34,172 nt of DNA from Paraburkholderia panacisoli. GTDB taxonomy: Bacteria; Pseudomonadota; Gammaproteobacteria; Burkholderiales; Burkholderiaceae. The stretch spans positions 1 to 34,172 of the forward strand of contig NZ_VTUZ01000071.1 of the NCBI RefSeq assembly GCF_008369935.1, read 5' to 3'. Shown one piece after another: positions 1-6,983 of the stretch (positions are counted from its first letter, which is position 1; every line of letters begins with the position of its first letter). Below the pieces are notes generated by a model. That model ran no database searches. It saw only the letters and a list, made by a program, of their open reading frames with translations, and was not told where the DNA came from. Both the position numbers and the translations under genes were made by a program.

Positions 1-123
1 CGGTGTCGGATGCACCAGAGGCCTCTCAGCTACGCTGCCAGGAACCACTACGCGTGATCTAACAATAGCCGAATCCGGGTTCATGGTCCGTGTGCGGTTT
101 TCGGCGAAAACTGGCTGCTTCTC

Positions 124-498
124 ATGAAGCTCGCGGTGAACCTGTTTCTGATGACCACGGTCACCGGCCTTGCGGAAGCGGCCCATTTTGCCGAGCGGCA
201 TGGTCTGGACATGCAGCAGTTCCGCGCCATCGTGGACGCCGGTCAGATGGCGAGCGACATCTCACGCGTGAAAATTCTCAAACTGGTGATGCGTGACTTC
301 GATGTCCAGGGGTCGATCACCAATGTGCTGGAGGTCAATCGATTGATTGCGCAAGCGGCCAGGGAAGCCGGGGTCGCGTCGCCGTTATTGGACGTCTGCT
401 ATGCGCTTTTCGGTGAGACGCTGGCGTTGGGGCACGGGCAGTCCGACATCGCGGCCGTCGTCCACGCACTCGAGGCAAGAACCGATTCCCGCAAATGA
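124..498 (+). pseudogene. 3-hydroxyisobutyrate dehydrogenase-like protein, C-terminal domain only
   Basis: The 124 residues match the all-alpha C-terminal domain of the beta-hydroxyacid dehydrogenase family (3-hydroxyisobutyrate / tartronate semialdehyde reductases). The opening MKLAVNLFL corresponds to the family's K-x3-N catalytic segment, so the catalytic Lys and Asn are present. The second half (LALGHGQSDIAAVVHALE) is the usual C-terminal end. The whole N-terminal Rossmann domain with its GxGxxG NAD(P) site is missing: in-frame upstream sequence reaches a TGA at 55-57 and does not resemble the family. Full-length members are near 290-300 aa. It is therefore a 5'-truncated relic that cannot bind cofactor. 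The breakpoint lies just before 124. Family assignment is confident; any function is doubtful. Confidence 0.75.
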
Positions 499-794
499 TC
501 GCGTTCGTACTCCTCCCTATTTGCCATGACAGCGCCAGGCTGGGCGACAATGCGCCTAAGCCTGATAGCCGATGAGGCAATCGACCTGCCAGGTGCGCTC
601 TCTTTCAAATTAGCGCTGCCAGGGTTCGGCACTTTCACGTTGGCGAGGTGCTTCGCCGAACCGCTAAACCAACAATTTCATGGCGGCATCGACAAGGTCG
701 TCCTTCAGATCGGCCGATTCTGCCATCAGGCCGGCGACGTACGCGCCGTTGATGAGCCGCCTCGTCATAAGTCGCCCCCGCCAGCCGTCTGGAC
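499..794. other. No supported gene; relic sequence and one tiny minus-strand ORF
   Basis: I see no convincing gene between the dehydrogenase relic and the tandem repeats. On the minus strand a 34-codon ORF runs from an ATG at 766-768 to a TAG at 664-666, preceded by a G-rich stretch. Its product (it contains GAYVAGLMAESADLKDDL) looks protein-like but I do not recognise it. It could be the C-terminal tail of a lost gene. Confidence 0.3.
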
Positions 795-862
795 GGTAGC
801 AAATTACATGAGGCAACACCCCCGGCCTGGTAACAAATAACCTGAGTCAATGCGCCCGGCCA
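795..862. repeat. Two tandem copies of a 34-bp imperfect repeat
   Basis: Positions 795-828 and 829-862 are head-to-tail copies of a 34-bp unit that begins GGTA(G/A)CAAAT and ends CCCGGCC(T/A). The first 23 bases of copy 2 recur at 6622-6644 in the same orientation with 21 of 23 matches. The tetR gene loses its family similarity exactly inside copy 2, whose TCA supplies its stop codon, so the repeat marks a rearrangement edge. Confidence 0.7.
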
Positions 863-1251
863 GGATGGTTGCCGTCGGGAAACTCCGTCATCAGGTTAAG
901 AAAGGGGCAGCCACGAAAGGCGGGGTTCGCAATCCGCTTCGCGATTCCAGATAGCAGCGCGTCCAGCAAAGCGCGCGGGTCCTCAGCGTGCTTCTTTTCA
1001 ACGTCATCCCACCACGCCCAGAACATCCGATCTTTCTCGGCGGCGAAAGCAGAGATCAAAGCGTCCTTGGAATCGAATACGCGATAGAGGCTCGTCTTCG
1101 ACACCCCGGATCGCTCGACGACCGTGTCGACGCCGATGGCACGGATGCCCTCGCGGTAGAACAGGTCGCTTGCCGTCGCGAGGATACGCTCGCGCGCGCT
1201 CACTTCGCCCTTTGGCGGGGCTCCCCGCCGGGGTCGGGCTCCTGCCTTCAT
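847..1251 (-). CDS. TetR/AcrR-family transcriptional regulator, 3'-truncated
   Basis: The product is a TetR-family repressor. After a basic leader, a helix-turn-helix domain covers roughly residues 18-65: ILATASDLFYREGIRAIGVD, then VVERSGVSKTSLYRVFDSKD. The ligand domain breaks off after CPFLNLMTEFPDGNHPGRA, where relatives continue for about 50 more residues. The DNA-binding half is intact, but ligand sensing and dimerisation are probably impaired. I chose ATG 1251 because GGAG lies about 9 nt upstream; a TTG at 1290 would extend it by 13 residues but overlaps the divergent promoter. It is divergent from the quinone oxidoreductase-like gene, with two palindromic operator-like sites between them, the usual arrangement for a local repressor. 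The stop codon comes from the 34-bp repeat. Confidence 0.85.
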   Translation of the reverse strand: MKAGARPRRGAPPKGEVSARERILATASDLFYREGIRAIGVDTVVERSGVSKTSLYRVFDSKDALISAFAAEKDRMFWAWWDDVEKKHAEDPRALLDALLSGIAKRIANPAFRGCPFLNLMTEFPDGNHPGRAH

Positions 1252-1283
1252 ATCCGCATGCTCCACTCGTTCCGATTTCCCGC

Positions 1284-1313
1284 TTGACAAAGTAACAGAC
1301 CTGTTCCTAGTAT
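1284..1313 (+). promoter_or_regulatory. Sigma70-type promoter for the oxidoreductase cassette
   Basis: A perfect TTGACA (1284-1289) and a TAGTAT (1308-1313) are separated by 18 bp. They lie about 40 bp upstream of the MDR gene and point towards it. The spacer contains the first operator palindrome, so a bound TetR protein would occlude RNA polymerase. Confidence 0.7.
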
Positions 1314-1338
1314 TAAAGGGACGTACAGGTCCGTAACT
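1291..1338. promoter_or_regulatory. Paired TetR operator candidates in divergent promoter
   Basis: AGTAACAGACCTGT (1291-1304) and ACAGGTCCGTAACT (1325-1338) are inverted copies of each other (12 of 14 matches) separated by 20 bp. Each half is itself a small palindrome around GACCTGT. Two such sites, one inside the promoter spacer and one just upstream of the ribosome binding site, suit autoregulation by the adjacent TetR gene and repression of the cassette. Binding is inferred. Confidence 0.65.
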
Positions 1339-1354
1339 TTACAGGAAGATGGCG

Positions 1355-2353
1355 ATGCGTGCGATCGAGGCAGAGACTTTCTCGGGCTATGGTGGCTTGC
1401 GGCAGGTCGACTTGCCCAAGCCGCAACCGGCAAAGGACAGGGTACTGGTCCGCGTCACGGGCGCCGGCGTTACGCCGCTCGATCACACGATCCTGTCAGG
1501 TGGACACCCTCGGGCCAAGGCGCCGCTGGTGCTCGGCAACGAGGGCGCCGGTGTCATCGAGGATGCTGGCGACTCGGGGCTCGCGGTGGGCAGCCGCGTC
1601 ATGTTCACAGGGCCCTACGGCGTTCGTGAGAATGGCGCGTGGCAAGAATGGCTGTTGGTGAGGCCCGATGATCTGGCGCTCGTGCCCGACGCGATCGACG
1701 ACGTAGTCGCGGCTAGCCTTCCAGTGGCCTGGCTGACGGCGCAGATCACTTTGACGCTGGCGGGATTCAAGCCGGGCAAGACGGTGCGGGCTCCGGGGAT
1801 CGGAGGGTCGGTCGGCAACTCAACCTATCAGCTCGCGCGGGCGCAGGGCGCCGGCAACGTGATATCGACGGCCGGCAGCGCGGCGAAAGCCGCTAGCGCA
1901 CGCGAGCTTGGCTTCGAAGACGTGATCGACCTCACCGCGGAAGGTCTCGCCGACGGCGTTCGCCGGTTAACGGCCGGCAGCGGTGTCGATATTGTCATCG
2001 ATAGCATCGGCGGCACCGTGACGAGTGAGGCGTTGAGCACTTTTGCTCCCGGCGGTGTCCTGATCACGTTGGGCTATTCCGCCGGACGCAGAACCACGAT
2101 CGATGTGACGGACCTGATTTGGAAAGGCGCGCGGATGGCCGGCTTCTCCTTGTTTGCCCAATCACCGACCGCGATCGCCACCGCGTGGCGGGACATCATC
2201 CCGCTGATCGTCAGCGGCTCAGTCGAGCCCCTCGTCGAGCGGGTCTATCCGCTTGGCGACGCGGGCGAAGCCTTGCGCCATCTGATTGAGGATCGGCCGT
2301 TTGGCAAAGTTGTCCTGCGGAATGATCGACATGGCACCCCCATCGTGCACTGA
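1355..2353 (+). CDS. Zinc-independent MDR oxidoreductase (quinone oxidoreductase-like)
   Basis: This is a medium-chain dehydrogenase/reductase of about 332 residues, the usual length. The N-terminal GroES-like domain holds VRVTGAGVTPLDHTILSG and PLVLGNEGAGVIEDAG. The Rossmann domain follows with GIGGSVGNSTYQLARAQGA and DIVIDSIGG. The zinc-binding cysteines of alcohol dehydrogenases are absent, so it belongs with quinone oxidoreductase-type NADPH reductases; the substrate is unknown. In the glycine-rich loop most relatives read GAxGxVG; here it is GIGGSVG. ATG 1355 is preferred over 1349 because AGGA at 1343-1346 sits 8 nt before it. It is first in a plus-strand run with the 2-hydroxyacid dehydrogenase, whose ATG lies 1 nt past this stop, implying co-transcription. 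The divergent TetR gene probably represses it. Confidence 0.85.
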   Translation: MRAIEAETFSGYGGLRQVDLPKPQPAKDRVLVRVTGAGVTPLDHTILSGGHPRAKAPLVLGNEGAGVIEDAGDSGLAVGSRVMFTGPYGVRENGAWQEWLLVRPDDLALVPDAIDDVVAASLPVAWLTAQITLTLAGFKPGKTVRAPGIGGSVGNSTYQLARAQGAGNVISTAGSAAKAASARELGFEDVIDLTAEGLADGVRRLTAGSGVDIVIDSIGGTVTSEALSTFAPGGVLITLGYSAGRRTTIDVTDLIWKGARMAGFSLFAQSPTAIATAWRDIIPLIVSGSVEPLVERVYPLGDAGEALRHLIEDRPFGKVVLRNDRHGTPIVH

Positions 2354-2354
2354 C

Positions 2355-3350
2355 ATGATCAACGCTGATGAATTGTCCGGCCGGGAGAAGACGCACATCG
2401 ATGGCGGCCCGATTGGGATTGCCGTCCTGGACGATTACCAGCACGCCGCTCTCTCGCTTGCCGACTGGTCATCGCTGAAGCCGTGGGCGAGCATCACTGT
2501 CTTCCATGACCATCTGGCGGAAGCAGATGCGGTCGTCGCAAGACTGCGGCCATTTGCCGTCGTATGCGTGATGCGGGAGAGAACGCCGCTCACCCGCGAC
2601 ATTTTGGAACGCCTGCCGAGCCTCAAGCTGATCGCGTCGACGGCCCTCCGCAATGCCTCGATTGATGCCGATACCGCCGATCGGCAGGGGATCAAGGTCG
2701 TTCACACGGGTTATACATCCGCCCCCACCGTCGAACTGACATGGGCCCTCATTCTTGGTAGCGCCGGCCACATCGCAAGCGAGGGCGGGTCCTTGAGACG
2801 AGGAGGTTGGCAGCAGTCCGTTGGCGACGATCTGTCGGGAAGGACACTCGCCGTCCTGGGGCTTGGCAATGTCGGCCGAGACGTCGCCAGGATCGGCGTA
2901 GCATTCGGAATGAATGTAATCGCATGGAGCGAGAACCTCACCCCGGAGCGCGCTATTGCGGCCGGCGCGGAATTCGTGTCGAAGGAAACATTGTTCAAGC
3001 AGGCCGATTTCTTAAGCGTCCACCTTGTCCTGAGCCAAAGAACAAGGGGCTTGGTCGGAGCCGAAGAACTGTCCCTAATGAAACCGACGGCCCGTTTGAT
3101 CAATACCTCTCGCGGTCCGATTGTCACTGAGTCCGACCTGGTTGAAGCACTTCATGCCCGGAAAATCGCGGGCGCGGCGATCGACGTGTTCGATCAGGAG
3201 CCGCTCCCGCCGAGCCATGCTTTCCGGACGATGACCAACGTGCTTGCGACGCCGCACATCGGCTACGTATCACGGGGGCTTTACGAAACCTTCTACCGGG
3301 ACACAGTTGCCAACATCAGGCGCTGGCTCGAAGAGTCTCGGACGGGATGA
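2355..3350 (+). CDS. D-isomer-specific 2-hydroxyacid dehydrogenase family protein
   Basis: The 331-residue product has the D-2-hydroxyacid dehydrogenase layout, with a catalytic domain split around an NAD-binding domain. The nucleotide site is VLGLGNVGRDVARIGVAFG. The catalytic Arg sits in INTSRGPIV, the Glu in DVFDQEPL and the His in TPHIGY, so the Arg-Glu-His triad is complete. Family members reduce 2-keto acids with NAD(P)H (phosphoglycerate, glyoxylate/hydroxypyruvate and related acids); the sequence does not settle the substrate. The start is uncertain: ATG 2355 follows the previous stop by 1 nt but has no clear Shine-Dalgarno, and in-frame ATGs at 2322 and 2331 overlap the upstream gene. 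Either way translation is probably coupled to the MDR gene. Confidence 0.85.
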   Translation: MINADELSGREKTHIDGGPIGIAVLDDYQHAALSLADWSSLKPWASITVFHDHLAEADAVVARLRPFAVVCVMRERTPLTRDILERLPSLKLIASTALRNASIDADTADRQGIKVVHTGYTSAPTVELTWALILGSAGHIASEGGSLRRGGWQQSVGDDLSGRTLAVLGLGNVGRDVARIGVAFGMNVIAWSENLTPERAIAAGAEFVSKETLFKQADFLSVHLVLSQRTRGLVGAEELSLMKPTARLINTSRGPIVTESDLVEALHARKIAGAAIDVFDQEPLPPSHAFRTMTNVLATPHIGYVSRGLYETFYRDTVANIRRWLEESRTG

Positions 3351-3435
3351 ACGCGTCGACGGTCGCCGTCCGGGCTTGTTCCGATGGAATTAACGTTAAA
3401 TCACCCAAATTAGCAACATGACGTAAAGACCAGTG

Positions 3436-3606
3436 ATGATCACTCGCAAAGACATTGAGTTTCCAGTCGAGGGCGGCATCTACCTTCGCGGTTGTCTTTC
3501 TATGCCAGAGGGAAACCAGGAGAGGTCGCCGTCCATTTCTATGGCCCCGCGCCGATGCGGCGCACTGGGCTCGTCCAAGGCAAGCAGGAGGAAGACGCTA
3601 TGTTGA
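3436..3606 (+). pseudogene. Alpha/beta-hydrolase N-terminal relic
   Basis: This 56-codon frame begins MITRKDIEFPVEGGIYLRG and continues LSMPEGNQERSPSISMA. That is the N-terminal strand pattern of dienelactone-hydrolase-like alpha/beta hydrolases (E-F-x-A-E-G-G-x-x-L-R-G-W, then P-A-I-x-M-A-H-G). The expected HGFGG oxyanion motif never arrives: similarity stops at about 3545 and the frame ends at a TGA overlapping the start of the next gene. About 35 residues of a 300-residue enzyme remain. The break probably marks the point where the MBL gene and its ribosome binding site were joined to the cassette. Confidence 0.6.
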
Positions 3607-4457
3607 ATTGGCAGGTGGGCTCGGTGAATATCACATGCGTGGTCGAGATGCTGTTTTCCTTGCCCCACGATCCTGAGGGCTTCTTCCTGCGGGACGCGAC
3701 GCCGGAGGCGCTGAAGGCCAGCCCCTGGCTCTATCCGCACTTCGTCAACGAGGATGGTTCGCTCAACGTGTCCGTCCACGCCCTACTAGTGGAGGCGCCG
3801 GGGCTGAGGCTGGTGGTCGACACGTGCATCGGCAACGACAAACCGCGCCATCTGGTGGGCGGAAACCCGCTCGCGACGTCGTTCCTGCAACACCTGGCGG
3901 ATGCGGGCTGGAGCCGCGACAGTGTCGACGCCGTGGTGTGCACCCACCTGCACGTGGACCACGTGGGCTGGAACACCATGTTGGTGGACGGCAAGTGGGT
4001 CCCGACCTTCCCCAAGGCACGCTACCTGATTGGCAAGCGCGAATTCGACCACTGGAGCAACGAGGGCGACGAGGAGCAGCAGGCGATCATGGGAGATAGT
4101 GTGCGGCCAATCTTCGACGCCGGCCTGGCCGAACTGGTGGAGATGGACCACCGCGTCTCGCCTGAGGTCCGCCTGACGCCAACCCCTGGCCACACGCCGG
4201 GCCATGTCAGCGTGGTGATCGAATCGGAAGGGCAGAGCGCGGTGATCACCGGCGACATTGCCCACCATCCCTGCCAGATGGCGCACCCCGATTGGGCCAC
4301 GAGCCTCGACAGCGACACCCAGGCCGCAACGGCCACCCGCGCGAAGGTGTTCGCCGAATGGGCCGACCAGCCGATCCTGGTCATCGGCACCCACTATGCC
4401 GCGCCGACAGCTGGACACGTGAAGCGCGACGGGGCGGCGTTCCGGTTCGAGGTCTAG
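3600..4457 (+). CDS. MBL-fold metallo-hydrolase (lactonase-like)
   Basis: The 285-residue protein carries the metallo-beta-lactamase metal motif THLHVDHVGW (HxHxDH) near residue 120. A later metal His sits in PTPGHTPGHVSVV, an Asp in VITGDIAHHP and a final His in IGTHYAAPTAGH. This matches dinuclear-zinc MBL hydrolases of the AHL-lactonase / methyl parathion hydrolase-like type, which open ester or lactone rings; the substrate is not defined. I chose ATG 3600 because AGGAGG at 3586-3591 is ideally spaced; an upstream ATG at 3492 would add 36 residues that belong to the hydrolase relic. There is no signal peptide, so it is probably cytoplasmic. The SDR gene follows about 165 bp downstream on the same strand. 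Confidence 0.85.
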   Translation: MLNWQVGSVNITCVVEMLFSLPHDPEGFFLRDATPEALKASPWLYPHFVNEDGSLNVSVHALLVEAPGLRLVVDTCIGNDKPRHLVGGNPLATSFLQHLADAGWSRDSVDAVVCTHLHVDHVGWNTMLVDGKWVPTFPKARYLIGKREFDHWSNEGDEEQQAIMGDSVRPIFDAGLAELVEMDHRVSPEVRLTPTPGHTPGHVSVVIESEGQSAVITGDIAHHPCQMAHPDWATSLDSDTQAATATRAKVFAEWADQPILVIGTHYAAPTAGHVKRDGAAFRFEV

Positions 4458-4500
4458 CCGCCGGACGGCCAAAGAGATGATCGACTGACTGGCCGGCGTT

Positions 4501-4522
4501 GGTTGGTACGCGCAAACCAACC
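4501..4522 (+). terminator. Hairpin downstream of the MBL gene
   Basis: GGTTGGT (4501-4507) and ACCAACC (4516-4522) form a perfect 7-bp stem with an 8-nt loop. No T-run follows, so intrinsic termination is uncertain; it could simply be an mRNA 3' stabiliser. Confidence 0.3.
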
Positions 4523-4622
4523 TCGAATGCAGCCGCGCATGGGCGCTCGGCTATTTCTTGGCAGCTGACCGCCAGCCCGGAGGCGTTGCCAATCGCAATT
4601 AGCAATCAACGGAGTAGTCGCC

Positions 4623-5354
4623 ATGGATAAGTTGCAGGGAAAGGTGGCCGTCATTACCGGCGGCTCGTCGGGGATAGGCCTCGCCGCCGCGAAGCTCTTC
4701 GTCGCCGAAGGCGCCTACGTCTTTATCACCGGCCGTCGCCAGAAGGAGCTCGACGAAGCCGTGAGGGCCATCGGGGGCAATGTGACTGGCATCCATGGAG
4801 ACGTCGCCAATCCGGATGATCTTGATCGTCTCTATGAGAACGTCGACGCAACAGGGCGAAGAATCGACATCGTCTTCGCCAACGCTGGCATCGCTGAGTT
4901 CGCCGCCCTGGGCGATGTCACCGAAGCGCATTTCGACAAACTGTTCAATACCAACGTGAAGGGAGTGCTCTTCACCGTCCAGAAGGCTCTGCCGCTCTTG
5001 AATGACGGCGGTTCGATCATTCTCACGGGCTCCGTCGCGAGCGCCAAAGGGACACCCGCCTTCTGGGTATACGGTGCGACCAAAGCGGCCATCCGCAATT
5101 TCGTGCGAGGATGGACCGTGGAGCTGAAGGACCGTCGCATCCGTTCAAATGTCCTTAGCCCGGGCCCAATCGATACCCCGATCGTTGATCAGCAGCCTCC
5201 AGACGCTATAGCGAGAATCTTGTCTACCATCCCGATGGGACGCATGGGGGAAGCCGACGAAGTTGCCAAAGCTGCCCTGTTTCTCGCTTCGGATGACTCC
5301 AGTTTCGTCACGGGCATCGAACTCTTCGTGGATGGCGGCAGAGCGCAGATCTGA
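4623..5354 (+). CDS. SDR family NAD(P)-dependent oxidoreductase
   Basis: This is a 243-residue classical short-chain dehydrogenase. The cofactor motif is TGGSSGIG (residues 13-20), with GRRQ following the second strand, which favours NADP(H). NAG appears in VFANAGIAEF, the structural Asn in NTNVKG, the catalytic Ser in LTGSVAS, and Tyr-Lys in YGATK, so the tetrad is complete. The C-terminus DGGRAQI is typical. Length and motifs indicate a functional enzyme that oxidises or reduces a hydroxyl/keto group; the substrate is unknown. GGAG sits about 9 nt before the ATG. It ends the plus-strand oxidoreductase cassette, roughly 85 bp before the IS6 element. Confidence 0.9.
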   Translation: MDKLQGKVAVITGGSSGIGLAAAKLFVAEGAYVFITGRRQKELDEAVRAIGGNVTGIHGDVANPDDLDRLYENVDATGRRIDIVFANAGIAEFAALGDVTEAHFDKLFNTNVKGVLFTVQKALPLLNDGGSIILTGSVASAKGTPAFWVYGATKAAIRNFVRGWTVELKDRRIRSNVLSPGPIDTPIVDQQPPDAIARILSTIPMGRMGEADEVAKAALFLASDDSSFVTGIELFVDGGRAQI

Positions 5355-5440
5355 TCGTCGATTGATTCGCTCCACTATGAGCTAAGCAATGAGTGGGGCG
5401 AGCGTATTAGCGCGTCTTGCGATGGACTGGTACGGGTTCA

Positions 5441-6278
5441 GGCTCCGGTGCAAATCGGAGGGAGCCGGTAGGTTAAGCTCGGGTTTTGACTAGCGCGAGC
5501 AGGCTATGAGTGAGATGGTAGACATCGACAGGCTGTTCAACGGCCGCCACTTTGACCGCGAAGTCATCGTCCTGTGTGTGCGTTGGTATCTGCGTTACAA
5601 GCTCAGCCTTCGAGACCTCGTCGAAATAATGGCCGAGCGCGGGCTGTCGTTGGCGCACACTACGATCATGCGCTGGGTCAAACGCTTCGCGCCGGAGTTC
5701 ATCAAGCGCTGGAATCGATTTGCGAAATCCGCTGGTCGTTCATGGAGAGTTGACGAGACGTATGTGAAAGTCCGTGGCAAATGGGTCTATCTTTACCGTG
5801 CAGTTGACCGCGCCGGAAAGACGGTCGACTTCCAGCTTAGCGCCAGGCGGGATGTCGCTGCGGCCAAGGCTTTCTTCGCGAAAGCGATCAGAAGTCAAGG
5901 GCTCGCTCCGAAGACAATCACACTGGACGGTTACGCTGCGTCTCACCGCGCGGTGCGCGAAATGAAGGCGGACCAGTTTCTGCCCGTGGACACGACGTTG
6001 CGATCGTCGAAGTATTTGAACAATTTGATCGAGCAGGATCATCGCAACATCAAGTCCAGGGTCAATGCAATGCTCGGCTTCAAACGTTTCAGGAATGCGG
6101 CCATTACGATATCGGGCGTCGAGTTGATGCATCGCATTCGCAAAGGTCAGTTCAACCTCGCACGGTTGCGCATCAAAGATCCCACTGCACCTGCTATTTG
6201 GAAGGCAGTCCTTTCAGCACGATGATGCAATGGTGAATACGCCGTTTTTCGCTCGCGCCGGTAATTTGCACCACAGCC
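5441..6278 (+). mobile_element. IS6-family insertion sequence, complete
   Basis: The ends are GGCTCCGGTGCAAAT (5441-5455) and, inverted, ATTTGCACCACAGCC (6264-6278), matching at 13 of 15 positions and resembling the GGCnCTGTTGCAAA ends of the IS6/IS26 family. Between them lies one full-length DDE transposase, giving an 838-bp element. The 8-bp flanks (CGGGTTCA left, GGGTAACA right) are not identical, so no target duplication remains. Such elements move by cointegrate formation and often leave recombined flanks. It separates the oxidoreductase cassette from a VirB10/TrbI relic. Confidence 0.85.
5506..6225 (+). CDS. IS6-family transposase (DDE)
   Basis: The 239-residue protein is full length for the family. 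It starts with the zinc-finger-free IS6 leader GRHFDREVIVLCVRWYLRYK, followed by the helix-turn-helix LSLRDLVEIMAERGLSLAHT. The catalytic acids are in WRVDETYVKVRG (first D), ITLDGYAASHRA (second D) and NLIEQDHRNIKSR (E). The C-terminal GVELMHRIRKGQ is typical of the IS26-like branch. The frame is intact, so the element may still be active. A closely related 27-residue start of the same family lies at 11951-12034. Confidence 0.95.
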   Translation: MSEMVDIDRLFNGRHFDREVIVLCVRWYLRYKLSLRDLVEIMAERGLSLAHTTIMRWVKRFAPEFIKRWNRFAKSAGRSWRVDETYVKVRGKWVYLYRAVDRAGKTVDFQLSARRDVAAAKAFFAKAIRSQGLAPKTITLDGYAASHRAVREMKADQFLPVDTTLRSSKYLNNLIEQDHRNIKSRVNAMLGFKRFRNAAITISGVELMHRIRKGQFNLARLRIKDPTAPAIWKAVLSAR

Positions 6279-6506
6279 GGGTAACATTCCTTCGTGAGGC
6301 AACACGCCATTAATGTTGATTGTCGTTCCGGTTGGTTGAGCCTGGTTGTGTCCGATCCACGCAGCAACGCCGGCGATCAGGAAGGTCGAACCAAAGATCC
6401 GGAAGAAATGGTTGTTGACGTCTGCAGTGACGCCGGCTTCGCCGTTGGGGTTGGCGCCACTCAATCCATCCAGTCGCATGCTCGCGCCGTTCGGGAAAAT
6501 CATTCG
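6279..6506 (-). pseudogene. VirB10/TrbI conjugation protein, internal fragment
   Basis: Read on the minus strand, this stretch encodes NRMIFPNGASMRLDGLSG, then GVTADVNNHFFRIFGSTFLIAG. That is the conserved core of VirB10/TrbI-type secretion proteins (F-x-L-P-N-G-x-S-x-x-L-D-G-x-x-G, then D-V-N-N-H-x-x-R-I-F-G). In type IV secretion VirB10 spans the envelope and links inner and outer membrane subcomplexes. Here only about 75 residues survive. The 3' side is cut by the right end of the IS6 element, and the 5' side loses similarity near 6506. It is a dead relic, showing that a conjugative or integrative element once lay here. Confidence 0.65.
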
Positions 6507-6621
6507 GTTAGAACGGGAGCGACGCCGCATCAGCAACCGAAACCAGCATCACGGTACGCGACATCAGAGTGGGACAAACCGTTGCAGCACCCGTTGTCGG
6601 GTCTACGACGCGTTCAGCCAC

Positions 6622-6644
6622 GGTAACAAATAATTTGAGTCAAT
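6622..6644 (+). repeat. Third copy of the 23-bp GGTAACAAATAA motif
   Basis: This 23-bp stretch matches bases 829-851 at 21 of 23 positions in the same orientation, 5.8 kb away. The two copies bracket the TetR-to-IS6 segment. The similarity does not extend into the remaining 11 bp of the 34-bp repeat. It also supplies a possible -35 (TTGAGT), followed 17 bp later by TGTAAG, upstream of the small gene at 6693. Confidence 0.6.
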
Positions 6645-6692
6645 TCGTCACCTACACTGTAAGCATGGTCGCGACCTAGCAAGGAGGCTGCC

Positions 6693-6848
6693 ATGACTCA
6701 GTCAATGATTAGCTTTGTGGTCGGCCTGGCGGTCCTGTTGGTCGTCGGGTTCATGCTGGCGCGACGTTACATGCGCGATCACCCTGGAGAGGGGATGGTT
6801 CAGTGGCTTGATGCGCATCACATGGGTTGGCTGCACCACAAGCATTGA
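6693..6848 (+). CDS. Small single-pass membrane protein, 51 aa
   Basis: I do not recognise this protein. It is 51 codons long and begins MTQSMISFVVGLAVLLVVGF, one clear transmembrane segment at about residues 5-24. A short basic stretch, ARRYMRD, suggests the C-terminal tail stays in the cytoplasm. The tail is rich in His and Trp and ends GWLHHKH, which might bind a metal. An ideal AGGAGG (6682-6687) lies 5 nt before the ATG, and a GC hairpin follows the stop by about 20 bp, so this looks like a self-contained small gene. It is convergent with the two Hsp20 genes. Confidence 0.55.
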   Translation: MTQSMISFVVGLAVLLVVGFMLARRYMRDHPGEGMVQWLDAHHMGWLHHKH

Positions 6849-6869
6849 TGGCGCGCTCAGAAATGGAAA

Positions 6870-6890
6870 GGCCCCGCGCATGACGGGGCC
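6870..6890. terminator. GC-rich hairpin between convergent genes
   Basis: GGCCCCG (6870-6876) and CGGGGCC (6884-6890) form a perfect 7-bp stem with a 7-nt loop. It lies just past the 51-aa gene and opposite the 3' end of the Hsp20 pair. There is no T-run after it. Confidence 0.5.
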
Positions 6891-6983
6891 GATCCAGAAC
6901 GATGCGTCAAATTGCCGTTAAAAACGGGGCCTGTCTCCGCGTTTTTCGGGGCGCTGGGAAGACGCCCCCGGTACTTCTCGTCG

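Noticed and set aside
1..123. Possible continuation of the dehydrogenase N-terminal domain
   Set aside because: The frame has a TGA at 55-57 and no Rossmann GxGxxG motif; it is unrelated sequence.
3492..3599. A 36-residue N-terminal extension of the MBL hydrolase
   Set aside because: The extension reads from the out-of-frame alpha/beta-hydrolase relic, and AGGAGG is ideally placed for ATG 3600.
3786..4520. 244-codon minus-strand frame opposite the MBL gene
   Set aside because: It is His/Arg/Val-rich and antisense to the metal-motif-bearing hydrolase, so I treat it as a shadow.
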